A stretch of DNA of 64,000 bases. It comes from Opitutales bacterium. Its GTDB lineage: Bacteria > Verrucomicrobiota > Verrucomicrobiia > Opitutales > Seribacteraceae. A program made the position numbers and the translations under genes. The stretch lies in NCBI GenBank assembly GCA_028045305.1, contig JAOFTV010000001.1, positions 184,355 through 248,354 on the forward strand, written 5' to 3'. Below the pieces are notes generated by a model, which was given only the letters and a program-made list of their open reading frames with translations, had not been told where the DNA came from and made no database searches. Position 1 is the first letter of the stretch; each line of letters starts with the position of its first letter. Of this stretch, positions 1-9,052 are shown one piece after another.

Positions 1-147
1 GAGATTGTATGCTACCGCGTGATTGCTGGTGAAGATCCGCGTCATGAAATTCTTTCCGATGAATTAATCCATTTAGATTTGAATCGTTCCTCGCAGCCTA
101 GGTATGTCGAGGTCGAACAACTTTTATTCCAACGATCCAGCTTATGA
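1..147 (+). CDS. JetA/MksF-like (DUF3375) Wadjet subunit, C-terminal fragment
   Basis: Frame 1 is open from the first base to a TGA at 145-147 and encodes about 48 residues ending FQRSSL. Only the C-terminus is inside the window, so the family call comes mainly from position: its stop overlaps the JetB start in an ATGA arrangement at 144-147, and in type I Wadjet operons the gene before JetB is JetA (DUF3375), the kleisin-type subunit. The visible residues are charged and carry no recognisable motif. The assignment is therefore inference from synteny. Confidence 0.6.
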   Translation, partial: EIVCYRVIAGEDPRHEILSDELIHLDLNRSSQPRYVEVEQLLFQRSSL

Positions 148-764
148 ATCCAGCTATTACTCATCGTCATGTCATCGTCCGTTTACTAAACGGTCCCATT
201 TATCAGGAAGATCTCGACCTGTGGAGTAGGTTGGGGGCAGAGTGGGAAAAAATAAAGAGTCACTTTGGCGAGATGGGTATGGATGTCGCCCGTGATGATT
301 CTGCGGGATACGCTTATGTTCACCAGCGGGAAGAAGATTCCCAAGAGGATGAAAACTGGGAGGAAGGGTCGGCACCCTTGCCCAGGGTATTACGTCGTAC
401 CCGTTTGTCTTACCACCAGACCATTTTCATGGTCTTACTGCGCGAGGAATTAATGCGCTTCGAACAAAACCAAGAAGAGGGCGATCATCTCTACCGCTCG
501 AGCTTGGACTTGATCGAGCTAATGTCTCCCTACTATCCTGAATTGCACGATGAGAAAAAAGCTCACCGACAAATATCTGGGCTCATCAATAAGTTCGAAG
601 AGTGGGGAATTATCAAAAAAGTACGCGACAAAGATGAAGGACTCTACCGGGTTGAACGAATCATCAAAGCAAAATTACCCCCTGAGAAATTAACTGAAGT
701 GAAAGAACAGATTAAACGCAGAGCCCCCGAATTAGAAGAGAATATGGAGGAAGAAGATGCTTGA
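144..764 (+). CDS. JetB/MksE-like Wadjet subunit (DUF4194)
   Basis: A 206-residue protein of the DUF4194 family, the MksE/KITE-like subunit of Wadjet condensin systems. The N-terminus has the family-typical GPIYQ-x-D-x-x-LW stretch (residues ~17-28) and GYAYVHQ (~55-61). A central RRTRLSYHQTIFMVLLREEL segment (~84-103) is the most diagnostic part, and the acidic C-terminus is typical. It would bridge the JetA kleisin and the JetC SMC-like ATPase in a complex that recognises and compacts circular DNA such as plasmids. It starts in a 4-bp overlap with JetA and its 3' end overlaps JetC by 8 bp, so the three are translationally coupled. No signal peptide or membrane segment. Confidence 0.85.
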   Translation: MNPAITHRHVIVRLLNGPIYQEDLDLWSRLGAEWEKIKSHFGEMGMDVARDDSAGYAYVHQREEDSQEDENWEEGSAPLPRVLRRTRLSYHQTIFMVLLREELMRFEQNQEEGDHLYRSSLDLIELMSPYYPELHDEKKAHRQISGLINKFEEWGIIKKVRDKDEGLYRVERIIKAKLPPEKLTEVKEQIKRRAPELEENMEEEDA

Positions 765-3700
765 ATCCCAATTAGAACTTGAATTCTCTCCGGATAAATC
801 AACCGCCGGATACCGCTTGCACGAACTTTCTCTTCTTAACTGGGGAACATTTCACGAGAAAATCTACACCATAAGGCCAGATGGTCGGACATCTATGATT
901 ACCGGAAGAAACGGCTCCGGGAAATCAACTTTGGTCGATGCCTTGCTTACCCTTTTAGTGCCCAATCGGGCTCGTAATTACAATGTCGCTTCCAGTCAGG
1001 CAGGTAGTCGTGAGCGTAACGAACGAGACTATGTGCTTGGAGCTTATTCTGAAATTCATGACACCGTAACCGGTCAGGGTCGCAAGGAAACTCTTCGCAA
1101 TCCGGGTGAAAGCTACACTGTATTACTGGCTCATTTTTTTAATGAGGCATATCAATCTGAAGTAACAGTTGCCCAGGTGCTTTGGTGCTTACCTTCCGGG
1201 AAAGTGGATAAAGTTTACTTGGTCGAAAAACGTAAGCTTACCATAGAAGAAGATTTTAATCATCTTGGAGACTCCGACAACTTGCGTCGGATTCTCAAAG
1301 AACGTGGTTATAGCACCTATGATTCTTTTACTGCATATCATAAAAAGTTCGAATCCATGCTTTTTCTTGATGCCGATTTGGGGACACGATCACCCATGTC
1401 TATCTTTAACCAGGCGGTTTGTATTAAGGATGTAAAGGACCTAACCCAATTTATCCGGGAACATATGCTTGATGATGGGGGCGCTAAAGAGAAATTGTTA
1501 GCCTTGCAGGAAAGGTTTGATGATCTACGCAGTACACATCGTCGAATTGAAACTGCTTCTTATCAAATTGAGCAATTGGATGAAATTCAGGCGACCCATG
1601 GTCAGTTCATTGAATCAATGAACCAACGGTCCAATGCCGAGAATATTCGTCAGGCCATTGAACCTTTTTACGCCCAAGCTGAACTGGAACGCAGAACCGA
1701 GTGGGTGGACGAACTTAAACATCAAGAAGAAGCCGAACGGGCACGCCTGAAAACAGCCCGCGGAGAAGTGGATCGTTTTCGTGAAAAACTTAATCATTTG
1801 GAACGTGCCCTTTCAGATAGCGATGAGAATCGACGACTTGAACAAGTGGGTGCTGAGATTGACCGGTTGCGTGATAAAAGAGAGGTGGTCAGTAAAAGGT
1901 CTGCAAATTTTGAACGCCATTTAAGTGCGTGGGAAAAAGGATCTTTCGTTAAACAAGAAGACGACTTTCTTACTCTTCGCCGCGAACTTGATTCCCAATT
2001 GCCAAGAATGGAAGGTAAGATTGCCGAGCTTGATGAAAAGATCGTTGAAGTTTCTTACCAGTTAAAAAAAGCCAATGAACGGGTGGAAACTTTGGAAGAT
2101 GAAAGAAACTATCTTTTGGAATCCAATACTAATGTTCCTCCTGAAATTGCCCGTTTGCGTGCTTCTTTGGCCAAGGCTTTGGACAGAGATTTAGCGGAAC
2201 TTCCATTTGTCGCTGAACTGATCCAGGTTCTTCCTGATGAAGCAAAGTGGACGGGGCCGATTGAGCGTGCTCTTCGCACCTTCGCACTTAGCGTGGTTGT
2301 TCCGCCAAAATTGGCAGATCAGGCAGAAAAATTTCTCGAAGAAAATCATCTGGGGGATCGTCTTGCTTTTATTTGTCCAGGTTCTGGAAATTCTAAGGTT
2401 AAGCCAGATGATGATTCTTTGCTTGCCAAATTGGTTATTCGTGCAGAGATGGAAAAATCCAGGCAGGCTTGGTTACGTGCGGAAATTAATCAGAGGCTTC
2501 CCCATATTTGCTTCGATAATCGCAACAAGCGTTTTGATGATTTGAGTGATGCTCTAACCTTGGACGGGGTTATTAAATCAGGGGGCTCGTTACGTGAAAA
2601 AGATGATACATTCTTTCTTGGCGATGCATCTACCTGGGTATTGGGTTGGGATCTTAGCTCCAAGCAAAAGTCACTCGATGAGGCTTTGGAAAAATGGCGG
2701 GAAGAAGCGGATCGTGCTGGCCGTTCTATTCGTGAATCTGAATTTGAGCGTCAAAGTTTGCGCGCAAAATTGCGTGCCGGCGTTCAACTACAAGCTTGTG
2801 CCAATGAGTTTTCCGATATTGATGTACTCGGAATTTCCACACGTATGGCTGATCTTGAGGAAGAAGAGCGTGTGATTGTAGGTGGGTCAGATGTCCTTAA
2901 AAAATTAAAGGATGATCATGACACCATGCTCGAAAAATTGGATAACTTACAATCAACCCGCGATCAAATACTACAAAGAATTGGAGGTGTTGAAGCCCGT
3001 GCAGAAAGAAATGAAATTCGCATGGAAGCCATTCGTTCGATGTTGGCGAAGTATCGGGATGAAATTCTTCCTTCCTGTTCGAAGGGAGATGTTGATGAGG
3101 ATGCCAAAGAAAAGGCAGAGCATGCTTTACAGACCCTCTACGATCAGATTGAAAATGAATTTGGTTCACCGCCTGCTTCTCCTGATGACATCGAGGAATC
3201 AGCTCGAGATGCCACTCATAAATTAGATGGTCGAATCCATAAGCTTGAGGGGTCCCTCGATAAATTAAGAGATAAGAATGTTGCAGCGATGCAAAGGTTT
3301 ATTGCCGATGGTAGAAACCAGGCTTTCCGTGATGAATTAGTGCTTGATTTAGAGGAAGGATATTCTGATTCCACTTATTCCTCCTTCGAGCAGGTACGCA
3401 AACAAATCGAAGAGGAAGACCTTGCAAAAAATCATCAACGATTTGAAGAACTTTTGCGGGTTCAGGTGCCAGAGGAAGTTTCTGGTTTTAGTGAAGCTCT
3501 CGAATCCCACCGGGATCGTATACGCAAAAGAGTGAGTGAATTAAATGAGCATCTTTCGCGGGTTACTTTTGATCGCAAGGAACTTACCTACATTCAATTA
3601 ATGATGGAAGATGCTGGTGACGATGGAGTGCGAAAATTTAAAAAACTTCGCCGGCATGCACTCGAAGGAGACCTCGAATCAGATGATGATGATGAGCGCC

Positions 3701-4242
3701 GTCGCGAGCGTTACCATCGTGTTGAGCAATTTCTTGGCGAACTCGAACAGGATCTTAGTTGGACAGAGCGAGTGATCGATGTTCGAAACTGGTTCAAGTT
3801 TCGGGCGGATGAATTTTACAAAGAAGAAGATACCTTAAGGCAAAGTTATAGTGGGGCCGCGGGGAAATCGGGAGGTGAGAAAAACCGTCTAGCCTCCACC
3901 ATTCTTGCAACTGCGATCGCCTACCAGTATGGAATAGATGTTGGTGGCAAGCAGACCGAGACCTTCCGTTTAGTGGCAGTCGATGAAATGTTTAGTAAAA
4001 CGGACGATGAATTCTCTCAATACCTACTCGATTTATTTAAGGAATTCCATTTGCAGCTCCTGATCGTGCAACCTTTGGATGCCAAAATTCATGTGGTTCA
4101 AAGATATGTTGAAAGGTATCATGTAGTTGAGCGCAGGGAAGGAGAGTCCTTTGTTGGAGACCTCAGCGTTCATGAATATCTAGGTCAAGAAAAGGCAGAT
4201 TCAGATGAAGCTGATCCCATTGAAGAGGAAACGGTTTCATAA
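757..4242 (+). CDS. JetC/MksB-like SMC-type ATPase of Wadjet (COG4913 family)
   Basis: An 1161-residue SMC-like ATPase. The N-terminal half-ATPase carries LNWGTFH followed by a Walker A loop GRNGSGKST at residues 50-58. A long charged coiled coil spans roughly 270-1000 with a hinge-like globular part around 470-640. The C-terminal half has the ABC signature SGGEKN at 1038-1043 and Walker B/catalytic DE at 1076-1077 (LVAVDEMF). This is the layout of the JetC/MksB motor that extrudes DNA loops. It overlaps JetB by 8 bp. The next gene, 48 bp downstream, is an unrelated aldo/keto reductase, so the expected JetD (DUF3322/DUF2220) nuclease is not here. All ATPase motifs are intact. Confidence 0.88.
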   Translation: MLESQLELEFSPDKSTAGYRLHELSLLNWGTFHEKIYTIRPDGRTSMITGRNGSGKSTLVDALLTLLVPNRARNYNVASSQAGSRERNERDYVLGAYSEIHDTVTGQGRKETLRNPGESYTVLLAHFFNEAYQSEVTVAQVLWCLPSGKVDKVYLVEKRKLTIEEDFNHLGDSDNLRRILKERGYSTYDSFTAYHKKFESMLFLDADLGTRSPMSIFNQAVCIKDVKDLTQFIREHMLDDGGAKEKLLALQERFDDLRSTHRRIETASYQIEQLDEIQATHGQFIESMNQRSNAENIRQAIEPFYAQAELERRTEWVDELKHQEEAERARLKTARGEVDRFREKLNHLERALSDSDENRRLEQVGAEIDRLRDKREVVSKRSANFERHLSAWEKGSFVKQEDDFLTLRRELDSQLPRMEGKIAELDEKIVEVSYQLKKANERVETLEDERNYLLESNTNVPPEIARLRASLAKALDRDLAELPFVAELIQVLPDEAKWTGPIERALRTFALSVVVPPKLADQAEKFLEENHLGDRLAFICPGSGNSKVKPDDDSLLAKLVIRAEMEKSRQAWLRAEINQRLPHICFDNRNKRFDDLSDALTLDGVIKSGGSLREKDDTFFLGDASTWVLGWDLSSKQKSLDEALEKWREEADRAGRSIRESEFERQSLRAKLRAGVQLQACANEFSDIDVLGISTRMADLEEEERVIVGGSDVLKKLKDDHDTMLEKLDNLQSTRDQILQRIGGVEARAERNEIRMEAIRSMLAKYRDEILPSCSKGDVDEDAKEKAEHALQTLYDQIENEFGSPPASPDDIEESARDATHKLDGRIHKLEGSLDKLRDKNVAAMQRFIADGRNQAFRDELVLDLEEGYSDSTYSSFEQVRKQIEEEDLAKNHQRFEELLRVQVPEEVSGFSEALESHRDRIRKRVSELNEHLSRVTFDRKELTYIQLMMEDAGDDGVRKFKKLRRHALEGDLESDDDDERRRERYHRVEQFLGELEQDLSWTERVIDVRNWFKFRADEFYKEEDTLRQSYSGAAGKSGGEKNRLASTILATAIAYQYGIDVGGKQTETFRLVAVDEMFSKTDDEFSQYLLDLFKEFHLQLLIVQPLDAKIHVVQRYVERYHVVERREGESFVGDLSVHEYLGQEKADSDEADPIEEETVS

Positions 4243-4290
4243 TCGTCTCGATTCTTTCACGGTTTATTTTTTAGTTAGCTTTTATATTCC

Positions 4291-5316
4291 ATGACCGCTG
4301 CGGATCCGCCTCCGTCCCGATACGACGGACGAATGCCTTATCGGCAATGCGGGAAATCAGGAGTAAAGCTGCCTCTGCTCAGTCTTGGTTGTTGGCATAA
4401 TTTTGGAGGAGATACACCAAGCTCTGAACAGACTGATATGATAAAGACTTCATTTGATGGGGGCATTACTCATTTCGATCTGGCCAATAATTACGGACCT
4501 CCTTACGGATCCGCCGAACATAATGTTGGAAAGATTTTAAAGGATTTGCCCAGGGATGAACTACTCGTTTCAAGCAAAGCTGGATATGATATGTGGCATG
4601 GGCCATACGGGCAGGGTGGATCCCGTAAACATTTACTGGCCAGTTTGGACCAATCCTTAAAGCGTACAAATTTGGAATACTTTGACATCTTTTATTCTCA
4701 TTGCTTTGACTCTAATGTGCCTCTTGAGGAAACCCTGACTGCACTGGATACCGCTGTAAAGCAGGGGAAGGCACTTTATGTAGGGATTAGTAGTTATTCG
4801 ACCAAGCAGACGAACGAAGCTGTGGAAGCCTGTAAAAACCTTAATCTTGTTGTACCGATTATCCACCAGCCCAATTATTCAATGCTCAATCGTTGGGTGG
4901 AGCAGGAATTACTCGCTTTTTGTTCGGACAGTGGGTTGGGAGTGATTGCATTCTGTCCGCTTTTCCAAGGGCTTTTGACTCAAAAATACTTGGATGGGAT
5001 TCCTCAAAAAAGCCGCTTGAATCAGCCCTTGTCCCCCTTGCGCAAGAATGAGGTTAGTGAGCAGAACCTTCGGGTAATCCGTGAACTTAATGCCATGGCG
5101 GAAAAAAGAGGACAATCCCTCGCTCAAATGTCCTTGGCGTGGGTGTTAAGAAAAGAGCAGGTGACGAGTGCTTTGATGGGTGCAAGTAGCAAAGAACAAA
5201 TTCTTGAAAATATGAAAGCGATCCAAAACTTAGAATTTTCTAGTGAAGAAGAAAGCTTAATTAACCGAACGGTGGCAAAAATCAATTTACCTAAATCCCT
5301 TTGGGCAACGGATTAG
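4291..5316 (+). CDS. Aldo/keto reductase, YghZ/L-glyceraldehyde-3-phosphate reductase-like
   Basis: A 341-residue NADPH-dependent aldo/keto reductase with a TIM-barrel. The catalytic tetrad is visible as D63 and Y68 (DLANNYG), K96 (SSKAGYDM) and H137 (YSHCFD). The stretches GKSGVKLPLLSLGCWHNFG near the start and SLAWVLR...ALMGASSKEQ near the end are characteristic of the YghZ/AKR14 subgroup, whose E. coli member reduces L-glyceraldehyde 3-phosphate and related short aldehydes. The true substrate here is unknown. It is cytosolic, with no signal peptide. Its stop overlaps the stop of the convergent nitrilase-like gene by 4 bp (5313-5316). It is probably not functionally linked to the Wadjet genes upstream. 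Confidence 0.9.
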   Translation: MTAADPPPSRYDGRMPYRQCGKSGVKLPLLSLGCWHNFGGDTPSSEQTDMIKTSFDGGITHFDLANNYGPPYGSAEHNVGKILKDLPRDELLVSSKAGYDMWHGPYGQGGSRKHLLASLDQSLKRTNLEYFDIFYSHCFDSNVPLEETLTALDTAVKQGKALYVGISSYSTKQTNEAVEACKNLNLVVPIIHQPNYSMLNRWVEQELLAFCSDSGLGVIAFCPLFQGLLTQKYLDGIPQKSRLNQPLSPLRKNEVSEQNLRVIRELNAMAEKRGQSLAQMSLAWVLRKEQVTSALMGASSKEQILENMKAIQNLEFSSEEESLINRTVAKINLPKSLWATD

Positions 5317-6104
5317 TTCTTGGGAGACTGAATTAAATCCTCACGGATATCTGATAAAGCGGGGAATGAAGAACGCCAGTTTACAACATCTCCATAGGTA
5401 AGTGTAGATTGCAGAACTTGCTCTTCTTCATTTGCTTGGGCAATGGTCAAGCCTTTGGGGTCAATTATTTTAGACCCTCCTGCATACTTATAATTTGGAT
5501 CTCTTCCCGTTCGGTTGATCCCTATGACATAAGCCTGGTTCTCTATGGCTCTGGCTTGTAATAAGGTATGCCAATGGTTCATACGGGCATTCGGCCAGCT
5601 TGCAAGGACGGCAAAGAGGTTGGCTCCTTGTTGCGCACCGTGACGAAATAATTCAGGAAAACGAAGGTCATAGCACAGGATTGGACAAAGCATAAAATCT
5701 CCTATTTTAAATAGTTCGTATTTCTTACCTGGTAAATGAGCCTTTTCTTCACCCAGCAAAGTAAATGGGTGCATTTTTTGATATTCCCCAACACATTCCC
5801 CACTGGGGTTAAAAAGTACGGATAGGTTTTTACCTAATTCTTGGTCCTTATCCGGTGCAATCGTTCCCGCTAATACCCAGGTCTTATATTCAGAAGAGAG
5901 CTTGGATAAAAAAGTACTTGTTTCACGAGGTTCGTAGTGGAGCGTTTTGCTCAAGTTTAGTGAAAAACCAGTGGCAAATGCCTCGGGGAGAATAATGAGA
6001 GAATTGGGTTCAGGTTTATTTTGCCTGAGCAGTTTTTGAACTTTAAAAAAGTTGGCCTCTTTGTTTTCCCATTCGGGTGCAAATTGGACGAGGTGAACTT
6101 TCAA
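5313..6104 (-). CDS. Carbon-nitrogen hydrolase (nitrilase superfamily, omega-amidase-like)
   Basis: A 263-residue cytosolic nitrilase-superfamily hydrolase with the full catalytic triad: E41 (LPEAFATGF), K110 (EYQKMHPF) and C144 (ILCYDLRFPELFR). Length and the CYDLRFPE box match the YafV/Nit2 branch, which deaminates omega-amides such as 2-oxoglutaramate, so an amide-repair or salvage role is likely. The gene ends in a 4-bp convergent overlap with the aldo/keto reductase. It lies 2 bp downstream of the DUF1080 gene on the same strand and could share its transcript, although the two functions are not obviously related. Substrate specificity cannot be read from sequence. Confidence 0.88.
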   Translation of the reverse strand: MKVHLVQFAPEWENKEANFFKVQKLLRQNKPEPNSLIILPEAFATGFSLNLSKTLHYEPRETSTFLSKLSSEYKTWVLAGTIAPDKDQELGKNLSVLFNPSGECVGEYQKMHPFTLLGEEKAHLPGKKYELFKIGDFMLCPILCYDLRFPELFRHGAQQGANLFAVLASWPNARMNHWHTLLQARAIENQAYVIGINRTGRDPNYKYAGGSKIIDPKGLTIAQANEEEQVLQSTLTYGDVVNWRSSFPALSDIREDLIQSPKN

Positions 6105-6106
6105 AC

Positions 6107-6790
6107 TTACAGCTCGAGAATTTTAATATTTCTGAACTCCACACGGTGGGGAACGCCATGGTCCTGCAGACCGATGTGTCCACGCATTGGTCGCTTGGAA
6201 AGATCGTAGGGAGGAAGTCCATCATCAGGTTCACTGTCGAGGTAAACATTTTGCACCTCCACGCCATTCAAGCCCACCCGGATATGATGTCCTTCGCAGG
6301 AGACAATGAGATGGTTCCATTCACCAGGTCTTTTTGAAGCATTTTTGGCGGGCATTTTAAACCTTATGATTCCCCCATGGTCATGATGGGTCATGGACTC
6401 ATCCTTCTGGCCAAAGCAATCTAAGATTTGGATCTCCGTACCTGTGTCTACTGGGTTTTGAGGGTTTCCAATGCGGAAGAAAAGTCCGCTGTTTCCCTTC
6501 GGGGGGTATTTGTATTCCATTTCTAAAATGAAATCACCATAAGTTTTTTCCGAAATCAAGTAGTCTTTGAACCGTTTCCAGCCGGTCTGTTCGGGCAGCG
6601 GATCGATGATCAGGCAGCCCTCTTTATTCACTACCCAGTTCCCCTCAGTTTTCCAGCCGCTTAAATCTTTCCCGTTCAAAAGAGGGACAAATTCTGAGGT
6701 AGTGGGATAGGGTTTAGATTGGGCATTTCCCTCCAAAGAATTTGCTAACATGAGGATAACAGCAGAGGAGATAATAGAAAAACTTTTCAT
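6107..6790 (-). CDS. Secreted DUF1080 (3-keto-disaccharide hydrolase-like) protein
   Basis: A 227-residue exported protein. Residues 1-23 form a hydrophobic signal peptide ending at GNAQ. The rest is one DUF1080 domain, a concanavalin-like jelly roll: FVPLLNGKDLSGWK at ~35-48, the GDFILEMEYKYP strand and NSGLFFR at ~85-105, EIQILD at ~118-123, and EWNHLIV near 157. DUF1080 is annotated as 3-keto-disaccharide hydrolase, acting on glycosides oxidised at C3. The gene is followed 2 bp later by the nitrilase-like gene. A second, shorter DUF1080 gene lies at 21606-22247, and secreted sugar oxidoreductases that could supply its substrate are also encoded in the window. Confidence 0.85.
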   Translation of the reverse strand: MKSFSIISSAVILMLANSLEGNAQSKPYPTTSEFVPLLNGKDLSGWKTEGNWVVNKEGCLIIDPLPEQTGWKRFKDYLISEKTYGDFILEMEYKYPPKGNSGLFFRIGNPQNPVDTGTEIQILDCFGQKDESMTHHDHGGIIRFKMPAKNASKRPGEWNHLIVSCEGHHIRVGLNGVEVQNVYLDSEPDDGLPPYDLSKRPMRGHIGLQDHGVPHRVEFRNIKILEL

Positions 6791-7136
6791 ATATTTGAAC
6801 TCTCGTAAATTAAGAGCTTTCTCGTTGGTGAGGGCAAGTTGTTTAGAAGGTCACTGTTGGTACTACAGATTTTGGAATCCCATGGTTTACTGTGTTTATG
6901 TATAACCGAAAAAAAGGCATTAAGAATTTTTTTAAGCCGGCTCTTTAAGTGGAAAGATACGGGGAAATAGCAATGTTGGGAAAGAAAACTCTTATCGAAT
7001 GAGACCATTCGATCCGTACCTATTTTGGGGGTCCGAAATTATCAACCAATTCGGCTTTACATCTCTCATTTAAACGATACAGAATTTGGGTAATTTTAGT
7101 TTTATTACCTAAGCTAATCCTTTACCCCTTTTACCC
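6791..7136. other. Intergenic region between divergent genes
   Basis: 346 bp separating the leftward DUF1080 gene from the rightward P-loop gene. It must hold both promoters. The right half is AT-rich with several runs of T close to the ATG at 7137. A 73-codon reading frame (6787-7008, minus) runs through it but shows no family resemblance and sits where promoters are expected, so I do not call it a gene. No tRNA, inverted-repeat terminator or repeat was recognised. Confidence 0.5.
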
Positions 7137-8159
7137 ATGAAAAAAATCCCTGCTGGGCTCATTGTTCCTAGTGCTGCTTTTTGTTTACAAAAATCATCCA
7201 TTGCTGGTTATCAAATGTTGGATAAGTCTCCTGAGCCTGGAGATCTCGTATTTGGCTCGATTCGTCGCATTGGGCAACATTCATCTTTGGAGAATGTGTC
7301 GGGTCGAATACATGCTGTGCACAATGGATCCAAAGCGGTTTTCGTTTTTGGAAACCGTTATGCTCCGGATCATTACGAAGGGATCATTCAGGAAGACTTA
7401 ATAAAGGATGTCGATCTTTTGGCTCGTTCGGGAATGATTGGTACAGTTGTTACTAAAAATGCGATGCTTAAGGATCCTACGAGGATTCGCATCCATGGGC
7501 ACTTGGTTGATAAGCAGGGTAAAGTGTTAAACACCCGAGACTTTCCTAAATTCAAGAAAACCCCAGCAAAGAAAGGAAAAGCCAAATTGGTCCTTGTTGT
7601 GGGTACCGCTATGAATTCAGGAAAAAGTCTCGCCGCAGCAGCATGTTGTCGGGCTCTTCATCAAATGGGATATGCTGTAAATGGGTGTAAAATGACTGGA
7701 ACAGCTAGCTTGAAGGATATCCTGCATATGAATGACGCAGGTGCCAAAGAATTTGCTGATTTCACTTACCTTGGCCATCCTTCCACCTACAAGCTAACCT
7801 TAGATGAAATGCTCGATGTGTTTCATACCCTTGACTCCAAACTTGGTAGCAATAGCAAAAATTTTCTTGTGGTTGAATTTGCGGATGGAATCAACCAACG
7901 GGAAACCGCCATGCTCCTTGAATGCCCGGAAATTGTTTCCCGGATCCACAAATTAATCTTTTGTGCCGCAGACGCTTTAGGAGCCGTGGGCGGGATCCAT
8001 ATTTTGAAGACCAAGTTTAACCTGGTTCCTGACGCGGTTTCAGGTCTTTGTTCAAGCTCTCCTTTGCATATCCGGGAATTAAATAATTTCACCGATGCTC
8101 CTGTCTTTAATGGAGCAGATCTTAAGCTCGACCAAATGGCGGAAATTCTCTTGAACTAA
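7137..8159 (+). CDS. P-loop NTPase family protein, DUF1611-like
   Basis: A 340-residue soluble protein. Its C-terminal half starts with a clear P-loop, GTAMNSGKS at 156-164, preceded by the hydrophobic strand LVLVV. It continues as a dethiobiotin-synthetase/MobB-like fold with FLVVEFADG near 245. The N-terminal half (1-140) has no motif I recognise. The two-part layout and size resemble DUF1611 proteins, but the N-terminal sequence does not match them well, so family membership is tentative and function unknown. It lies 5 bp upstream of an isoaspartyl peptidase, which in turn overlaps a sulfatase, so the three are probably one operon. No export signal. Confidence 0.55.
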   Translation: MKKIPAGLIVPSAAFCLQKSSIAGYQMLDKSPEPGDLVFGSIRRIGQHSSLENVSGRIHAVHNGSKAVFVFGNRYAPDHYEGIIQEDLIKDVDLLARSGMIGTVVTKNAMLKDPTRIRIHGHLVDKQGKVLNTRDFPKFKKTPAKKGKAKLVLVVGTAMNSGKSLAAAACCRALHQMGYAVNGCKMTGTASLKDILHMNDAGAKEFADFTYLGHPSTYKLTLDEMLDVFHTLDSKLGSNSKNFLVVEFADGINQRETAMLLECPEIVSRIHKLIFCAADALGAVGGIHILKTKFNLVPDAVSGLCSSSPLHIRELNNFTDAPVFNGADLKLDQMAEILLN

Positions 8160-8164
8160 TCCCT

Positions 8165-9052
8165 GTGGGAAATGGGAAGTGTAAATTAATTATTCATGGT
8201 GGTGCGGGCAGGCTCGAAGGCAAGGTAGCTACCAAGGAACAATATCGCGTCGGTTTGCAGGAGGCTTTGCATCCTGCATACGAAACCTTATTGCAGGAAG
8301 GTGCCCGTGCCGCGGTTCTTCATGCGATTCGGCTTCTTGAGAGTGATCCTATTTTTAATGCGGGTACAGGCTCGAAACTTCAGCGGGATGGTCGGGTAAG
8401 AATGTCTGCCGCCCTTATGGATTCAATGGATTCAATCTTCTCGGGCGTGATCAATATTTACGATGTCGAACATCCGATTTCGGTGGCTGATTCCTTGCGG
8501 GGAGAAGTGCATCATCTGCTCTCCGGAAATGAAGCAACCGAATACGCTCGACGGAAAGGATTTCCCTTTCATGACCCAATTACTATGTCCCGTTTCATTG
8601 AGTACCGCAAAGCGTTAAAGAACCGGGAAAAATTTGGTACTGTGGGAGCAGTTGCCTTGGCTGAGGATGGAATTGTCTGTGCTGGTACTTCCACTGGTGG
8701 TATAGGCAATGAAACGCCCGGACGGGTGAGCGATAGTGCCAGTGTGGCAGGTACTTACGCAGATGAAGTTGGAGGGGTTTCCTGTACAGGCAAAGGTGAG
8801 CATATTATCAATCAGGCGGTGGCTGCTCAGGTGATATATCGTTTACGGGATGGTGTGCCCCTCAAAACCATTCTATTGGATTTAATGAAGGAAGGTGCTT
8901 CGCGTAACCATGAATTCGGATTGATATCTTTGAACAAAAAAGGGCGTTTCGGCGTTCGTTCAACCAAGAATTCAATCAGCGTGCTCTATGCCCTGAAAGA
9001 CGCCTCCCATGAATTAGACTTTACGACGGGCAGAAGAAACCTGATTCTTTGA
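8165..9052 (+). CDS. Isoaspartyl peptidase/L-asparaginase (Ntn hydrolase)
   Basis: A 295-residue Ntn-hydrolase of the plant-type asparaginase/isoaspartyl dipeptidase family. It begins with the family's IIHGGAG (9-15), has FNAGTGSKL around 64-72, and the autoprocessing site precedes T159 (KFGTVGAVAL), which becomes the N-terminal nucleophile after cleavage into alpha and beta chains. STGG at 176-179 forms the substrate pocket. The start is a GTG at 8165, 5 bp after the previous stop. An ATG at 8172 is out of frame. The expected role is removal of beta-aspartyl residues or asparagine breakdown. The 3' end overlaps the next start (TGATG at 9050-9054). Confidence 0.85.
   Translation: MGNGKCKLIIHGGAGRLEGKVATKEQYRVGLQEALHPAYETLLQEGARAAVLHAIRLLESDPIFNAGTGSKLQRDGRVRMSAALMDSMDSIFSGVINIYDVEHPISVADSLRGEVHHLLSGNEATEYARRKGFPFHDPITMSRFIEYRKALKNREKFGTVGAVALAEDGIVCAGTSTGGIGNETPGRVSDSASVAGTYADEVGGVSCTGKGEHIINQAVAAQVIYRLRDGVPLKTILLDLMKEGASRNHEFGLISLNKKGRFGVRSTKNSISVLYALKDASHELDFTTGRRNLIL

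Noticed and set aside
2237-3226. Several 90-104 codon frames within the JetC gene
   Set aside because: Shadows of the JetC coding sequence; the main frame has clear ATPase motifs throughout.
6787-7008. 73-codon reading frame on the minus strand
   Set aside because: Lies in the shared promoter region, has no family resemblance and overlaps the DUF1080 start; treated as chance.
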